64,000 nt of DNA from Polynucleobacter sp. AP-Nino-20-G2 (lineage in GTDB: Bacteria; Pseudomonadota; Gammaproteobacteria; Burkholderiales; Burkholderiaceae): contig NZ_CP061313.1 of the NCBI RefSeq assembly GCF_018688235.1, positions 1,037,130-1,101,129 of the forward strand, read 5' to 3'. Both the position numbers and the translations under genes were made by a program. Below are positions 27,033 to 35,719 of this stretch, piece by piece. Every line of letters begins with the position of its first letter. The first letter of the stretch is position 1. The notes beneath the pieces were generated by a model that worked only from the letters and a program-made list of their open reading frames with translations, ran no database searches and was not told the DNA's origin.

Positions 27033-28346
27033 TTATTTGCGAGCAGTGATGTTTGGAACTTTGCGTGAAACTTCACCAACATACAACTGACGTGGACGGC
27101 CAATCTTGTACTCAGGATCAGTAATCATTTCTTCCCATTGAGCAATCCAACCTACTGTACGTGCTAATGCGAAGATGCATGTAAACATTTCTGTTGGGAT
27201 GCCAAGCGCGCGTTGAACAATGCCTGAGTAGAAATCAACGTTTGGATAGAGTTTGCGGCTAACAAAATACTCGTCTTCCAAAGCGATCTTCTCTAGAGTC
27301 ATTGCCAACTTGAACAATGGATCATCTTGTAGACCAAGCTCTGCCAATACTTCATGGCATGTTTCACGCATTAATTTTGCGCGTGGGTCAAAGTTTTTGT
27401 AAACGCGGTGTCCAAAGCCCATCAAACGAACGCTAGAGTTCTTATCTTTTACTTGAGCAATGAATTCACCAATTTTCTCTACGCCACCGTTTGCTTGAAT
27501 TTCATTCAACATCTGCAAGCAAGCTTCATTGGCACCACCGTGCGCTGGACCCCACAAGCAAGCGATACCAGCGGAGATTGCAGCAAATGGATTGGTTCCA
27601 GATGATCCGCACAGGCGAACTGTTGAAGTAGAGGCATTTTGCTCATGATCCGCATGCAATGTAAAGATGCGATCCAAAGCGCGCACCAATACTGGATTGA
27701 CTTTGTACTCTTCACATGGCGTGGCAAACATCATGCGCATAAAGTTCGCGGTGTATGACAAGGAATTATCTGGATAGATAAATGGTTGGCCTACAGAATA
27801 CTTATAAGCCATCGCAACTAAAGTCGGCATCTTCGCAATTAAACGAATCTGCGCCACTTCACGGGCGTGCGGATCGCTGTAATCAATCTCATCGTGATAG
27901 AAAGCAGCCATCGCGCCAACTAAACCTGTCAACACTGACATTGGATGAGCATCGCGACGGAAGCCGCGCAAGAAGAATTGCATCTGCTCATGAACCATCG
28001 TATGGTGCATAACCATTTCTTCAAAATCTTTTTTCTGTTTTGCGTTTGGCAATTCGCCATTGATCAGCAAGAAGCAGACTTCCAAGAAGTCGCAGTTATG
28101 CGCTAAGTCCTCAATTGGATAGCCGCGATAAAGCAACTCACCCTTGTCGCCATCAATGTAGGTAATTTTGCTATTGCAAGACGCAGTAGAAAGAAAGCCT
28201 GAATCGTAGGTAAATTTTCCCGTTTGACCATAGAGCTTGCGGATGTCGATTACATCAGGACCAATGGTGCCTTTGTAAATCGGCAAATCAATATCCGGGG
28301 TGCCGTCTGAAAACGATAATTTTGCCTTGATGTCCGATTCAATCAT
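27033..28346 (-). CDS. gltA: Citrate synthase
   Basis: 437 residues, the hexameric Gram-negative type. It condenses oxaloacetate and acetyl-CoA. Catalytic segments are LHADHEQNAS, GPAHGGANEA and GFGHRVYKNFDPRA; the N-terminal beta domain (IKAKLSFSDGTPDIDLPIYKG) is that of the NADH-sensitive form. It lies 82 bp after sdhE in an sdhCDAB-sdhE-gltA group. That gap holds no clear hairpin or operator. Confidence 0.97.
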   Translation of the reverse strand: MIESDIKAKLSFSDGTPDIDLPIYKGTIGPDVIDIRKLYGQTGKFTYDSGFLSTASCNSKITYIDGDKGELLYRGYPIEDLAHNCDFLEVCFLLINGELPNAKQKKDFEEMVMHHTMVHEQMQFFLRGFRRDAHPMSVLTGLVGAMAAFYHDEIDYSDPHAREVAQIRLIAKMPTLVAMAYKYSVGQPFIYPDNSLSYTANFMRMMFATPCEEYKVNPVLVRALDRIFTLHADHEQNASTSTVRLCGSSGTNPFAAISAGIACLWGPAHGGANEACLQMLNEIQANGGVEKIGEFIAQVKDKNSSVRLMGFGHRVYKNFDPRAKLMRETCHEVLAELGLQDDPLFKLAMTLEKIALEDEYFVSRKLYPNVDFYSGIVQRALGIPTEMFTCIFALARTVGWIAQWEEMITDPEYKIGRPRQLYVGEVSRKVPNITARK

Positions 28347-28428
28347 TTCTAATCCTTAGTCATTCAAATTGATGATTAATACACTATTCGTTTATGCACC
28401 TGCACTTCAACTGCGCCCAAAAGCTGAA

Positions 28429-28698
28429 TTACTTCTGTCTTAACTTTTGCAAAACCGCTTTGAACACAGTTTCTTGTGATTCTTTTTCCAATGTTGCAAC
28501 AGAATCTTTTCGACCGATTAATAGATCCATTAGGTCGTTATCTTCTAGAGCGAGCAACTGGCTTAATACTTTTCCATCTTCCGCATTTAACTGATCGCCA
28601 TGTCGCTCAAAAAAACGCTGCAGAATTAAATCGTTCTCTAGCAAACCCCGACGGGCATCGCTTTTTAAACGATATAACTCTGCATTGCTAAGGGTCAT
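28429..28698 (-). CDS. sdhE: FAD assembly factor SdhE
   Basis: 89 residues, helical. It promotes covalent flavin attachment to SdhA. The conserved RGxxE motif is present as RRGLLE (residues 16-21), with G18 and E21 in the expected places. It overlaps the end of sdhB by 4 nt, so it is translationally coupled to the enzyme it serves. Confidence 0.92.
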   Translation of the reverse strand: MTLSNAELYRLKSDARRGLLENDLILQRFFERHGDQLNAEDGKVLSQLLALEDNDLMDLLIGRKDSVATLEKESQETVFKAVLQKLRQK

Positions 28699-29399
28699 AC
28701 TGCCCTACGAACCATCAGTTCCTTGATCTTTCCAATTGCTTTGGTTGGATTCAAATGCTTAGGACACACATCTACGCAGTTCATGATGGTGTGACAGCGG
28801 AACAAACGGTACGGATCTTCGAGATTATCCAAACGCTGTGCAGTTTCTTCATCACGGCTATCGGCAATAAAGCGATAGGCTTGCAACAAACCTGCTGGAC
28901 CTACGAACTTATCTGGGTTCCACCAGAAAGATGGGCAAGAAGTTGAGCAAGAAGCGCACAAAATGCACTCATACAAACCATTCAACTCTTCACGCTCTTC
29001 GGGACTCTGGAGACGCTCTTTTTCTGGCGCAGGGTTGTCATTTACCAAATAAGGCTTGATGGACAGATATTGCTTGAAGAACAAGGTCATATCAACGATC
29101 AAGTCACGCACAACTGGCAAGCCAGGCAATGGGCGCAATGTGATGACTTTTGGCAAAGTCAACATATTGGTCAAGCAAGCCAAACCGTTCTTACCGTTAA
29201 TGTTCATAGCATCAGAGCCACAAACACCTTCACGGCATGAACGACGATATGAAATGGATTCATCTTGTTTCTTGAGGGAAATCAAAGCATCCAACAACAT
29301 ACGCTCACCAGTCAATTCCAGCTCATAACGCTCCATGCGTGGGGCTGCATCGATATCTGGATCGTAGCGGTAAATTTCAAATATACGAATATCACTCAT
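28695..29399 (-). CDS. sdhB: Succinate dehydrogenase iron-sulfur subunit
   Basis: 234 residues. It carries the [2Fe-2S], [4Fe-4S] and [3Fe-4S] clusters between SdhA and the quinone site. The first cluster uses CREGVCGSDAM and the following GLAC; the others use CILCASCSTSCP and CHTIMNCVDVCPKHLNP. The start lies 17 bp after sdhA and the end overlaps sdhE. Confidence 0.97.
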   Translation of the reverse strand: MSDIRIFEIYRYDPDIDAAPRMERYELELTGERMLLDALISLKKQDESISYRRSCREGVCGSDAMNINGKNGLACLTNMLTLPKVITLRPLPGLPVVRDLIVDMTLFFKQYLSIKPYLVNDNPAPEKERLQSPEEREELNGLYECILCASCSTSCPSFWWNPDKFVGPAGLLQAYRFIADSRDEETAQRLDNLEDPYRLFRCHTIMNCVDVCPKHLNPTKAIGKIKELMVRRAV

Positions 29400-29416
29400 T
29401 TTTAATTTCTCTTCGC

Positions 29417-31195
29417 TTAGAAAGTACGTTCTTTTGGAGGGAAAGACTCAACAGTCAACGGCTTCAGAACAACTGGCTTGTAGTCCAAGCGGTTACCTTC
29501 GCTATACCAAAGCGTGTGCTTCATCCAATTGTCATCATCACGCTCTTGATGATCATCATGTGAGTGCGCACCACGACTTTCAGTGCGCGCTGCAGCTGAG
29601 ATCATTGTTGCGTTTGCTGCTTCAATTAAGTTAGCCACTTCTAAAGCTTCGATACGTGCTGTATTGAAAATCTCAGACTTATCCTTAAGCCATAAGTGTT
29701 TAGCGCGCTCAGTCAACTTGGCCATTTGACGAACACCTTCGTCCATCAATTCTTGGTTACGGAATACGCCAGCGTACTTCTGCATGGTTTTACGAATGTC
29801 ATTTGCAACATCTTGCGCATACTCACCAGAAGTAGAATTATCCAGAGCAGCAATACGAGCCATAGTTTGCTCGCCAGCATTGGCAGGCAATGGTTTGAAC
29901 TCACGATTCTTGAGGTCCATCGCAACGATATGGTTACCAGCAGCACGACCAAATACCAACAAGTCGAGCAAGGAGTTTGTACCCAAACGGTTTGCACCGT
30001 GAACAGATACACATGAACACTCACCGATAGCATACAAGCCGTTTACCACTTCATTGTGTTTACCGTTGGCTGGCACAACGACTTGACCGTTGATGTTGGT
30101 AGGAATGCCACCCATCTGATAGTGAATAGTTGGCACAACAGGGATTGGCTCTTTAGTAACGTCAACGTTAGCAAAGTTGATACCAATCTCGTAGACAGAA
30201 GGCAAACGCTTCATGATGGTCTCGGCGCCAATGTGGGTCAAATCGAGCACCACATAATCACCGTTAGGGCCGCAACCGCGCCCTTCTTTGATTTCCTGAT
30301 CCATGCAACGAGAAACGAAATCGCGTGGTGCCAAGTCTTTATAGGTGGGCGCATAACGCTCCATAAAGCGCTCACCATCTTTGTTACGCAAGATACCGCC
30401 TTCACCGCGACAACCTTCTGTCAACAATACGCCCGCACCGGCTACGCCAGTTGGGTGAAATTGCCAGAACTCCATATCTTCTAATGGAATGCCTGCACGA
30501 GCTGCGAGACCCATACCGTCTCCGGTATTAATAAATGCGTTTGTAGATGCATCCCAAATGCGGCCTGCACCACCAGTAGCCATCATGACTACTTTGGTTT
30601 CCAAGATGTAAACCTGGCCCGTTTCCATTTCGAGCGCAGTCACACCAACAACATCACCTACGTCATCGCGAATGAGGTCTAGCGCCAACCACTCTACGAA
30701 GAAGTTTGTTTTTGCACGTACGTTACGTTGATACAAGGTATGCAACATCGCGTGACCAGTACGGTCAGCTGCTGCGCAAGCACGTTGAACTGCTTTTTCG
30801 CCATAGTTGGCTGTGTGTCCACCAAATGGGCGCTGATAAATCGTTCCATCTGGGTTGCGGTCGAACGGCATACCAAAGTGCTCGAGCTCGTAAACAACTT
30901 TAGGAGCTTCGCGACACATAAATTCGATCACGTCTTGGTCGCCTAACCAGTCAGACCCTTTGATGGTGTCATAGAAGTGATAGTGCCAGTTGTCTTCACT
31001 CATGTTGCCCAGCGAGGCGCCGATACCGCCTTGAGCCGCAACAGTGTGCGAGCGTGTTGGGAAAACCTTACTTAATACCGCAACGTTCAGGCCAGCTTCT
31101 GCTAATTGCAAAGAAGCACGCATCCCTGAACCACCCGCACCAATAATTACCGCGTCGAAACGGCGGCGTGGCAATGCTTTTTTAATCGCAGTCAT
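29417..31195 (-). CDS. sdhA: Succinate dehydrogenase flavoprotein subunit
   Basis: 592 residues from the ATG at 31195. An upstream in-frame ATG at 31237 would add 14 residues that overlap sdhD and are not SdhA-like. The FAD dinucleotide motif is GAGGSG (19-24), and the histidine that binds FAD covalently is H50 in TRSHTVAAQGG. Substrate-site segments are GGHTANYGEKAVQRAC and NRLGTNSLLDLLVFGR. It lies 4 bp after sdhD. Confidence 0.96.
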   Translation of the reverse strand: MTAIKKALPRRRFDAVIIGAGGSGMRASLQLAEAGLNVAVLSKVFPTRSHTVAAQGGIGASLGNMSEDNWHYHFYDTIKGSDWLGDQDVIEFMCREAPKVVYELEHFGMPFDRNPDGTIYQRPFGGHTANYGEKAVQRACAAADRTGHAMLHTLYQRNVRAKTNFFVEWLALDLIRDDVGDVVGVTALEMETGQVYILETKVVMMATGGAGRIWDASTNAFINTGDGMGLAARAGIPLEDMEFWQFHPTGVAGAGVLLTEGCRGEGGILRNKDGERFMERYAPTYKDLAPRDFVSRCMDQEIKEGRGCGPNGDYVVLDLTHIGAETIMKRLPSVYEIGINFANVDVTKEPIPVVPTIHYQMGGIPTNINGQVVVPANGKHNEVVNGLYAIGECSCVSVHGANRLGTNSLLDLLVFGRAAGNHIVAMDLKNREFKPLPANAGEQTMARIAALDNSTSGEYAQDVANDIRKTMQKYAGVFRNQELMDEGVRQMAKLTERAKHLWLKDKSEIFNTARIEALEVANLIEAANATMISAAARTESRGAHSHDDHQERDDDNWMKHTLWYSEGNRLDYKPVVLKPLTVESFPPKERTF

Positions 31196-31199
31196 CGAA

Positions 31200-31565
31200 T
31201 TACACTTTCCACAAAATTTGTACGGCATAGGCCGCACAGGCTAAGAGATACAAAACAGTTAACACTTGCAGTGTTAGACGAATGCTGACAGGCTTGATGT
31301 AATCCATCCAAATATCGCGGATACCAATCCAAGCGTGATAGAACAAGCTGATAAAAAATAGAAGTGTGAGGAGCTTCATGAACTGATTGCTAAACAATGC
31401 AGCCCAGCCCTCATATGTGGCGCTACCAGTAATGCAATAGTCAAGCAACAAAACGACTGTAAACACCACCATCACGATGGCAGTAACCCTTTGAATAATC
31501 CACTCTTTAAGGCCGTAATGCGCGCCAACTACTAAACGCTTCGGTCCGATTTGATAAATAGGCAT
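31200..31565 (-). CDS. sdhD: Succinate dehydrogenase membrane anchor subunit
   Basis: 121 residues with three membrane helices (about 27-46, 57-77 and 92-115). The start region GAHYGLKEWIIQRVTAI is typical of SdhD. With SdhC it binds haem b and ubiquinone; the histidine in FYHAWIGIRDIWMDY is the likely haem ligand. It follows sdhC by 24 bp. Confidence 0.93.
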   Translation of the reverse strand: MPIYQIGPKRLVVGAHYGLKEWIIQRVTAIVMVVFTVVLLLDYCITGSATYEGWAALFSNQFMKLLTLLFFISLFYHAWIGIRDIWMDYIKPVSIRLTLQVLTVLYLLACAAYAVQILWKV

Positions 31566-31589
31566 TAGATTTCCTTAATGAAGAAACGC

Positions 31590-32015
31590 TTAGTACAAGC
31601 CGAATAATTTGAGACCAACAACCGCTGTCAATGCTAAGCCCAAGAAAAACACGACGATAGCTGAGCGATTTGCATCCGCCTTTTCCACACCAATCTCCAA
31701 ATCAAGCAAGAGATAACGAATACCAGCGCAAAAATGGTGCAAGAAAGACCAAATTAATCCGAGAAGAATGATCTTCACAAGCACATGGCCAGTAATTGCC
31801 TGGAATTTCTGATAACTGATCTCGGAGGCCAAGCTTTGATCTAAGAGATAGAGTAGAAACGGAAGCATTAAGAATAATGCCGCGCCACTAATACGATGAA
31901 GAATTGACACTTTTCCAGCCCAAGGAAGGCGGTACTTGATTAATTGGGCTAGACCAATATTTCGGTAAACCGGTCTATCTTTTTTTACTGCGTTCTGTGC
32001 ATCAACCATGGGCAA
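31590..32015 (-). CDS. sdhC: Succinate dehydrogenase cytochrome b556 subunit
   Basis: 141 residues. After a hydrophilic N-terminus it has three membrane helices. SdhC signatures are SILHRISGAALFL and FLHHFCAGIRYLLLDLEIG, which hold the histidines for haem b. It is the first gene of the sdhCDAB operon. The 136-bp gap to the GntR gene probably holds its promoter, but no clear sigma-70 boxes stood out. Confidence 0.94.
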   Translation of the reverse strand: MPMVDAQNAVKKDRPVYRNIGLAQLIKYRLPWAGKVSILHRISGAALFLMLPFLLYLLDQSLASEISYQKFQAITGHVLVKIILLGLIWSFLHHFCAGIRYLLLDLEIGVEKADANRSAIVVFFLGLALTAVVGLKLFGLY

Positions 32016-32151
32016 TCTCTTTATTTAGGTGGAGGATCAGTGTGACTTTGTTGTATCGCAACATATTCTATTGGAAACCTTAGAGTCGTTGGGGAATTTT
32101 TAGCGTTTTAAGGGTGAAATTACTGGTTTTTACGGATTAGTCGGATGAGAC

Positions 32152-32889
32152 CTAGTTCAATTTATTTTCGTAGTGCTGCTCTGAAGTGTCATACCGAGCG
32201 CGCCGAATTTCTACTGGTTTATTCCCGTAGGTAAAAGCTACCCGCTCAACCGATAATAAGGCCGTGCCAATAGGAAGGTTTAAATGGTTTGATAGATCCT
32301 GATCAGCTAGCACTGCCTTAATTTTTTCCTCGGCGCGCACCATATGGGTCGCGTATGCAGACTCATAGAAGGCGTACATTGGGCCCGCCCATGCATTTAG
32401 CGCCTCTAGAGTTAAGCCCTTAAAACGCCCTTCTGGCAGCCAAATTTCTTCAAATACGATGGGTTTACCGTTAGAACTCTGGACCCGGTCAATACGAATA
32501 ACGGGATCACCCGCCTTTAATTTAAGCAATTGGGCAATATAAGCATCGGATTTAGCGGTTTCACAGGCCAAAAACTGATTCTTCAGGTGGAATCTCTCTC
32601 CAGAATCAGGCTCTAAACGCAAAAAACGATACTGCCAGTCTTCTTCTTGGTGGGTGGCGACAAAAGTGCCCTTACCCTGACGGCGCACCAATAGGTTTTG
32701 AGCCGCCAATTCATCAATAGCCTTGCGAACGGTACCCTGGCTCACGGCATATCGAGCCGCAAGCTCCATCTCACTGGGGATAGCGGTGCCTGGCAACCAC
32801 TCGGATGCTTGCAAGCTAGCCAAAATCATCGCCTTAATCTGTTGATACAGAGGGCTAAATGAGGCAATCGGTTCGGATATAAGAGACAA
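32152..32889 (-). CDS. GntR-family (HutC subfamily) regulator of the sdh/mdh region
   Basis: 245 residues. The N-terminal winged helix (about 10-75) has PSEMELAARYAVSQGTVRKAIDEL and VRRQGKGTFVA. The C-terminal UTRA domain (about 95-240) has PIVFEEIWLPEGRFKG and LLSVERVAFTYGNKPVEIRR. UTRA domains bind small metabolites; the ligand here is not known. It is divergent from mdh, with a perfect palindrome between them, and lies upstream of sdhC on the same strand. The position in Burkholderiales between mdh and sdh suggests control of TCA genes. Confidence 0.88.
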   Translation of the reverse strand: MSLISEPIASFSPLYQQIKAMILASLQASEWLPGTAIPSEMELAARYAVSQGTVRKAIDELAAQNLLVRRQGKGTFVATHQEEDWQYRFLRLEPDSGERFHLKNQFLACETAKSDAYIAQLLKLKAGDPVIRIDRVQSSNGKPIVFEEIWLPEGRFKGLTLEALNAWAGPMYAFYESAYATHMVRAEEKIKAVLADQDLSNHLNLPIGTALLSVERVAFTYGNKPVEIRRARYDTSEQHYENKLN

Positions 32890-32938
32890 ATTAACTCCAG
32901 GACAGCTTCAATTGGATAAAATTCAGTTCTATTTCATA

Positions 32939-32950
32939 TCTTATATAAGA
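32939..32950. promoter_or_regulatory. Palindromic operator candidate between gntR and mdh
   Basis: TCTTATATAAGA is a perfect 12-bp palindrome 49 nt upstream of the gntR start. It ends 5 nt before the likely -35 box of mdh. Short AT-rich palindromes are usual GntR-family targets, so the divergent GntR protein is the obvious candidate to bind it. It was not seen in the sdhC or gltA upstream gaps. Confidence 0.55.
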
Positions 32951-32955
32951 CATGA

Positions 32956-32985
32956 TTGACAGTGTAAATGGAAAGTCCATACACT
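32956..32985 (+). promoter_or_regulatory. Probable sigma-70 promoter of mdh
   Basis: A perfect -35 TTGACA (32956-32961) is followed after 18 bp by TACACT (4 of 6 consensus). The spacer contains an interrupted dyad: GTGT plus ATGGA on the left against TCCAT plus ACAC on the right, with a 3-nt centre and a 2-nt bulge. The palindrome at 32939 lies just upstream. Confidence 0.45.
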
Positions 32986-33039
32986 TGAATGGATAATAGA
33001 AAAGATTTCATTAATTAACCTCAACTGGAGTTATTAGTA

Positions 33040-34029
33040 ATGGCAAAAGCCCCAATGCGTGTCGCCGTAACCGGTGCAGCCGGTCAAATCGGATATTCCC
33101 TTCTCTTTCGCATCGCTAATGGCGACTTATTAGGCAAAGATCAGCCTGTAATACTCCAGTTGCTTGAAATCCCTGATGAAAAAGCGCAAAAAGCCCTCGC
33201 AGGCGTGATGATGGAGTTAGAAGACTGCGCATTCCCATTGCTAGCTGGAATGACAGCCCACTCTGATCCAATGACTGCATTTAAAGATATCGACGTTGCC
33301 CTCTTGGTTGGCGCACGTCCACGCGGCCCTGGCATGGAGCGTAAAGATTTGCTCTCCGCGAATGCTCAAATCTTTACAGCACAAGGTAAGGCATTGAATG
33401 CCGTTGCCAAGAAGACTGTGAAGGTTTTGGTAGTTGGCAACCCAGCAAACACCAATGCATACATCGCCATGAAATCAGCTCCAGATATTCCTGCGAAGAA
33501 CTTCACAGCAATGTTGCGCCTAGATCACAACCGCGCACTCTCACAATTGGCTAACAAGTTAAACAAGCCTGTTGCTGACATTGAGAAATTGGTTGTTTGG
33601 GGCAACCACAGCCCCACCATGTACCCTGACTACCGTTTTGCAACTATCGATGGCAAGTCTGTAAAAGACAGCATCAACGATGCTGCTTGGAACAAAGATA
33701 CTTTTATCCCAACAGTGGGCAAGCGTGGCGCGGCAATCATTGAAGCGCGCGGCTTATCTTCTGCTGCCTCTGCTGCTAATGCTGCTATTGACCACATTCG
33801 TGACTGGGTTCTCGGCACAAATGGCAAATGGGTCACTATGGGCATCCCTTCAAAAGGCGAATACGGTATTCCTGCTGAAGTGATCTATGGTTATCCTGTC
33901 GTTTGCGAAAACGGCGAATACAAGATGGTTGAAGGCTTGGAGATTGATGAGTTTTCTCGTGAGCGCATGAATCACACTCTTAACGAACTGCTTGAAGAGC
34001 AAGCTGGCGTTAAACACTTACTCTCATAA
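33040..34029 (+). CDS. mdh: Malate dehydrogenase
   Basis: 329 residues, the longer NAD-type enzyme of Burkholderiales and Actinobacteria. It oxidises malate to oxaloacetate. The NAD motif is TGAAGQIG (11-18), the substrate arginines are in GARPRGPGMERKD, and the catalytic histidine is H190 in VVWGNHSPTMYPD. A ribosome site (TGGAG) precedes the ATG. It is divergent from the GntR gene. Confidence 0.97.
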   Translation: MAKAPMRVAVTGAAGQIGYSLLFRIANGDLLGKDQPVILQLLEIPDEKAQKALAGVMMELEDCAFPLLAGMTAHSDPMTAFKDIDVALLVGARPRGPGMERKDLLSANAQIFTAQGKALNAVAKKTVKVLVVGNPANTNAYIAMKSAPDIPAKNFTAMLRLDHNRALSQLANKLNKPVADIEKLVVWGNHSPTMYPDYRFATIDGKSVKDSINDAAWNKDTFIPTVGKRGAAIIEARGLSSAASAANAAIDHIRDWVLGTNGKWVTMGIPSKGEYGIPAEVIYGYPVVCENGEYKMVEGLEIDEFSRERMNHTLNELLEEQAGVKHLLS

Positions 34030-34041
34030 GGACTTCTACAT

Positions 34042-34410
34042 ATGAAGCAAACCCTTCTCCTCATTAGCTTGGTTGCAGCAGGCTTTATCGGCTCAGCCAA
34101 TGCTAGCGAAGAAGTAACTACCTGGACTTGCAGCGAAAGTAAGCAATTTAAAACTTCAGGCACTACTGAAAAAGTTCGCTTAACTTGGGAATCAAAAACG
34201 TTTGATTTAAAACGTGAAAATTCTTTACCGGGCAGCTTGCGTTATAAAAACACCACCACTGGTCATGACCTTGTGGTGTTGGGTAACAAGGCAATGCTTT
34301 TTAATATCAAGTCTGGAACACGTCTGGCTGATTTCTGCCAAACAGCAGAAATGAAAACTGGCAAATTGCCACATCTCTTTGCAGATGCGGAGCCTTTTAC
34401 GCAGAACTAA
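34042..34410 (+). CDS. Small secreted protein, possibly MliC-like lysozyme inhibitor
   Basis: 122 residues with a signal peptide (about 1-21, SANASEE). The mature part has two cysteines, C30 and C99, that bracket an all-beta pattern: TWTC, then KVRLTWESKTFDL, PGSLRYKN, LVVLGNKAMLF and FC. Order and spacing resemble the MliC/PliC family of periplasmic c-type lysozyme inhibitors, which also have one bracketing disulfide. I do not see a lipobox, so it would be soluble. The MliC assignment is inference from pattern; otherwise it is an unknown secreted protein. It lies 12 bp after mdh and before a strong terminator, so it is probably read from the mdh promoter. Confidence 0.7.
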   Translation: MKQTLLLISLVAAGFIGSANASEEVTTWTCSESKQFKTSGTTEKVRLTWESKTFDLKRENSLPGSLRYKNTTTGHDLVVLGNKAMLFNIKSGTRLADFCQTAEMKTGKLPHLFADAEPFTQN

Positions 34411-34438
34411 TCGACTCGATTTCTACTGTAGCAACATT

Positions 34439-34467
34439 AAAAAAGCCGAGGGATCCTCGGCTTTTTT
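34439..34467. terminator. Bidirectional intrinsic terminator
   Basis: GCCGAGG (34445-34451) pairs with CCTCGGC (34455-34461) across a 3-nt loop, extended by six A on the left and six T on the right. The symmetry lets it end the mdh transcript on the plus strand and the DUF2863 transcript on the minus strand. Confidence 0.92.
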
Positions 34468-34496
34468 CTATTTCAACTCTTAGAGATTTGAGCGCA

Positions 34497-35708
34497 TCAG
34501 TGAAATAAAGGCTGCTGCGTAGGAGCATCATCCGGCATCTCTGCGTGCACAGCTTCGCCAGATCTGTCGGGAAATAAAGGCGCCCCACAGTCATCGCATA
34601 ACTCCGGATCAAATAGCATTGCGTGACGGAATACATCTTCGACACCGGCCTCGTTTAAGGCATCAACAATTTTTCGCATCGGACTCTCGTCGTCCGATAA
34701 ATCGTTGAGCGCGTCGTTAGCAACGCTCTCACGATCGTATAGCGGCCAAATCACGCCATACACAATCTCAGATGAACCCTTAAGGCTAAAAGAAATTCGA
34801 TACTCATCCGCCTGCTCTTCGCCAAAAGCACCAACTACACAGGACAAACCAGCGGGCAAGACACCCAAAGTGCTTTCAAGAAAATTCACAGCAGCCCTAA
34901 TGCTCAATGGCCGCACCTGCTTATCCGCTAAGCGACAATTCGTAAAGTACGCCTCGGGTAGTAGGAGTTCAAATTCACATCCCGGCAACAGGGATGCGAC
35001 AGGATCGCGCATCGTATTTTGCCAACCGATCAAGCTCACGCCCCGCTCTTGTCTAGTGGGTGGCTCCGCTTGCCAGCGGAACAATGGAGTCCCCGAGGGC
35101 GCGGCAATCGCTGCAATGATGAATCTTGGATCCGCCAAGACGGCAATCGTCTCAGACATTTCACGTAGCTCTAATTTGACCTCACTGGAGGTGATGGCGG
35201 CAGTAGCCAGTGCTTCAGTCAATAAATGCGTTTGGCAATGCGAATGAGGCATTTGATCAATGCTGTAAAGCCAAGGAACAATTGCTAATCGTGTATCGCT
35301 CGAGGCAATGGAACTATGCAAGGCTGCAGCGGTCGCCTCAATAGCTGAAATAGGTAAAGCGCCTGAAGGAATTTGATAGCGCGTATGAGCAACAATGGGC
35401 AGTGCCAACAAAAGCACATCCCAACTTTGCCCTTCGTGTTCCATCGACAGGGACTCGGCCAAAGTTTCGGCGGAGTCAGCAAGCACCTCAAAGGCCACCG
35501 TATTAATCCGGAAGGTTTGATCGAGCGCTGCATCAATCACATTTTGATTTTGACTCTTTAACAAGCGCATCAAGCGCACGTTCAAGCGCTCTTCCCAAAA
35601 CCGATCTTCAATGTGACTGCCTGATGCCGCCAATGAAATAGCATCAGCAACCAGTCTCTCCACATCAGGAGACGAGCGTTGCGAGGTTTTAGTGCGATGT
35701 ACGGCCAT
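34497..35708 (-). CDS. DUF2863 family protein
   Basis: 403 residues of unknown function; it reads as the DUF2863 family of Burkholderiales. No signal peptide or membrane helix is seen, so it is probably cytoplasmic. The N-terminus is basic and polar (AVHRTKTSQRSS). The C-terminus has a Cys pair, LCDDCGAPLFPD, which looks like half of a zinc ribbon. Many Ala- and Leu-rich helices lie between. It shares its strand with yaaA, which lies upstream by 11 bp, and ends at the bidirectional terminator. Confidence 0.75.
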   Translation of the reverse strand: MAVHRTKTSQRSSPDVERLVADAISLAASGSHIEDRFWEERLNVRLMRLLKSQNQNVIDAALDQTFRINTVAFEVLADSAETLAESLSMEHEGQSWDVLLLALPIVAHTRYQIPSGALPISAIEATAAALHSSIASSDTRLAIVPWLYSIDQMPHSHCQTHLLTEALATAAITSSEVKLELREMSETIAVLADPRFIIAAIAAPSGTPLFRWQAEPPTRQERGVSLIGWQNTMRDPVASLLPGCEFELLLPEAYFTNCRLADKQVRPLSIRAAVNFLESTLGVLPAGLSCVVGAFGEEQADEYRISFSLKGSSEIVYGVIWPLYDRESVANDALNDLSDDESPMRKIVDALNEAGVEDVFRHAMLFDPELCDDCGAPLFPDRSGEAVHAEMPDDAPTQQPLFH

Positions 35709-35719
35709 AGAGAATGCTC

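Noticed and set aside
31196..31237. Longer start for sdhA
   Set aside because: It would overlap sdhD by nearly 40 bp and add residues not found in SdhA proteins.
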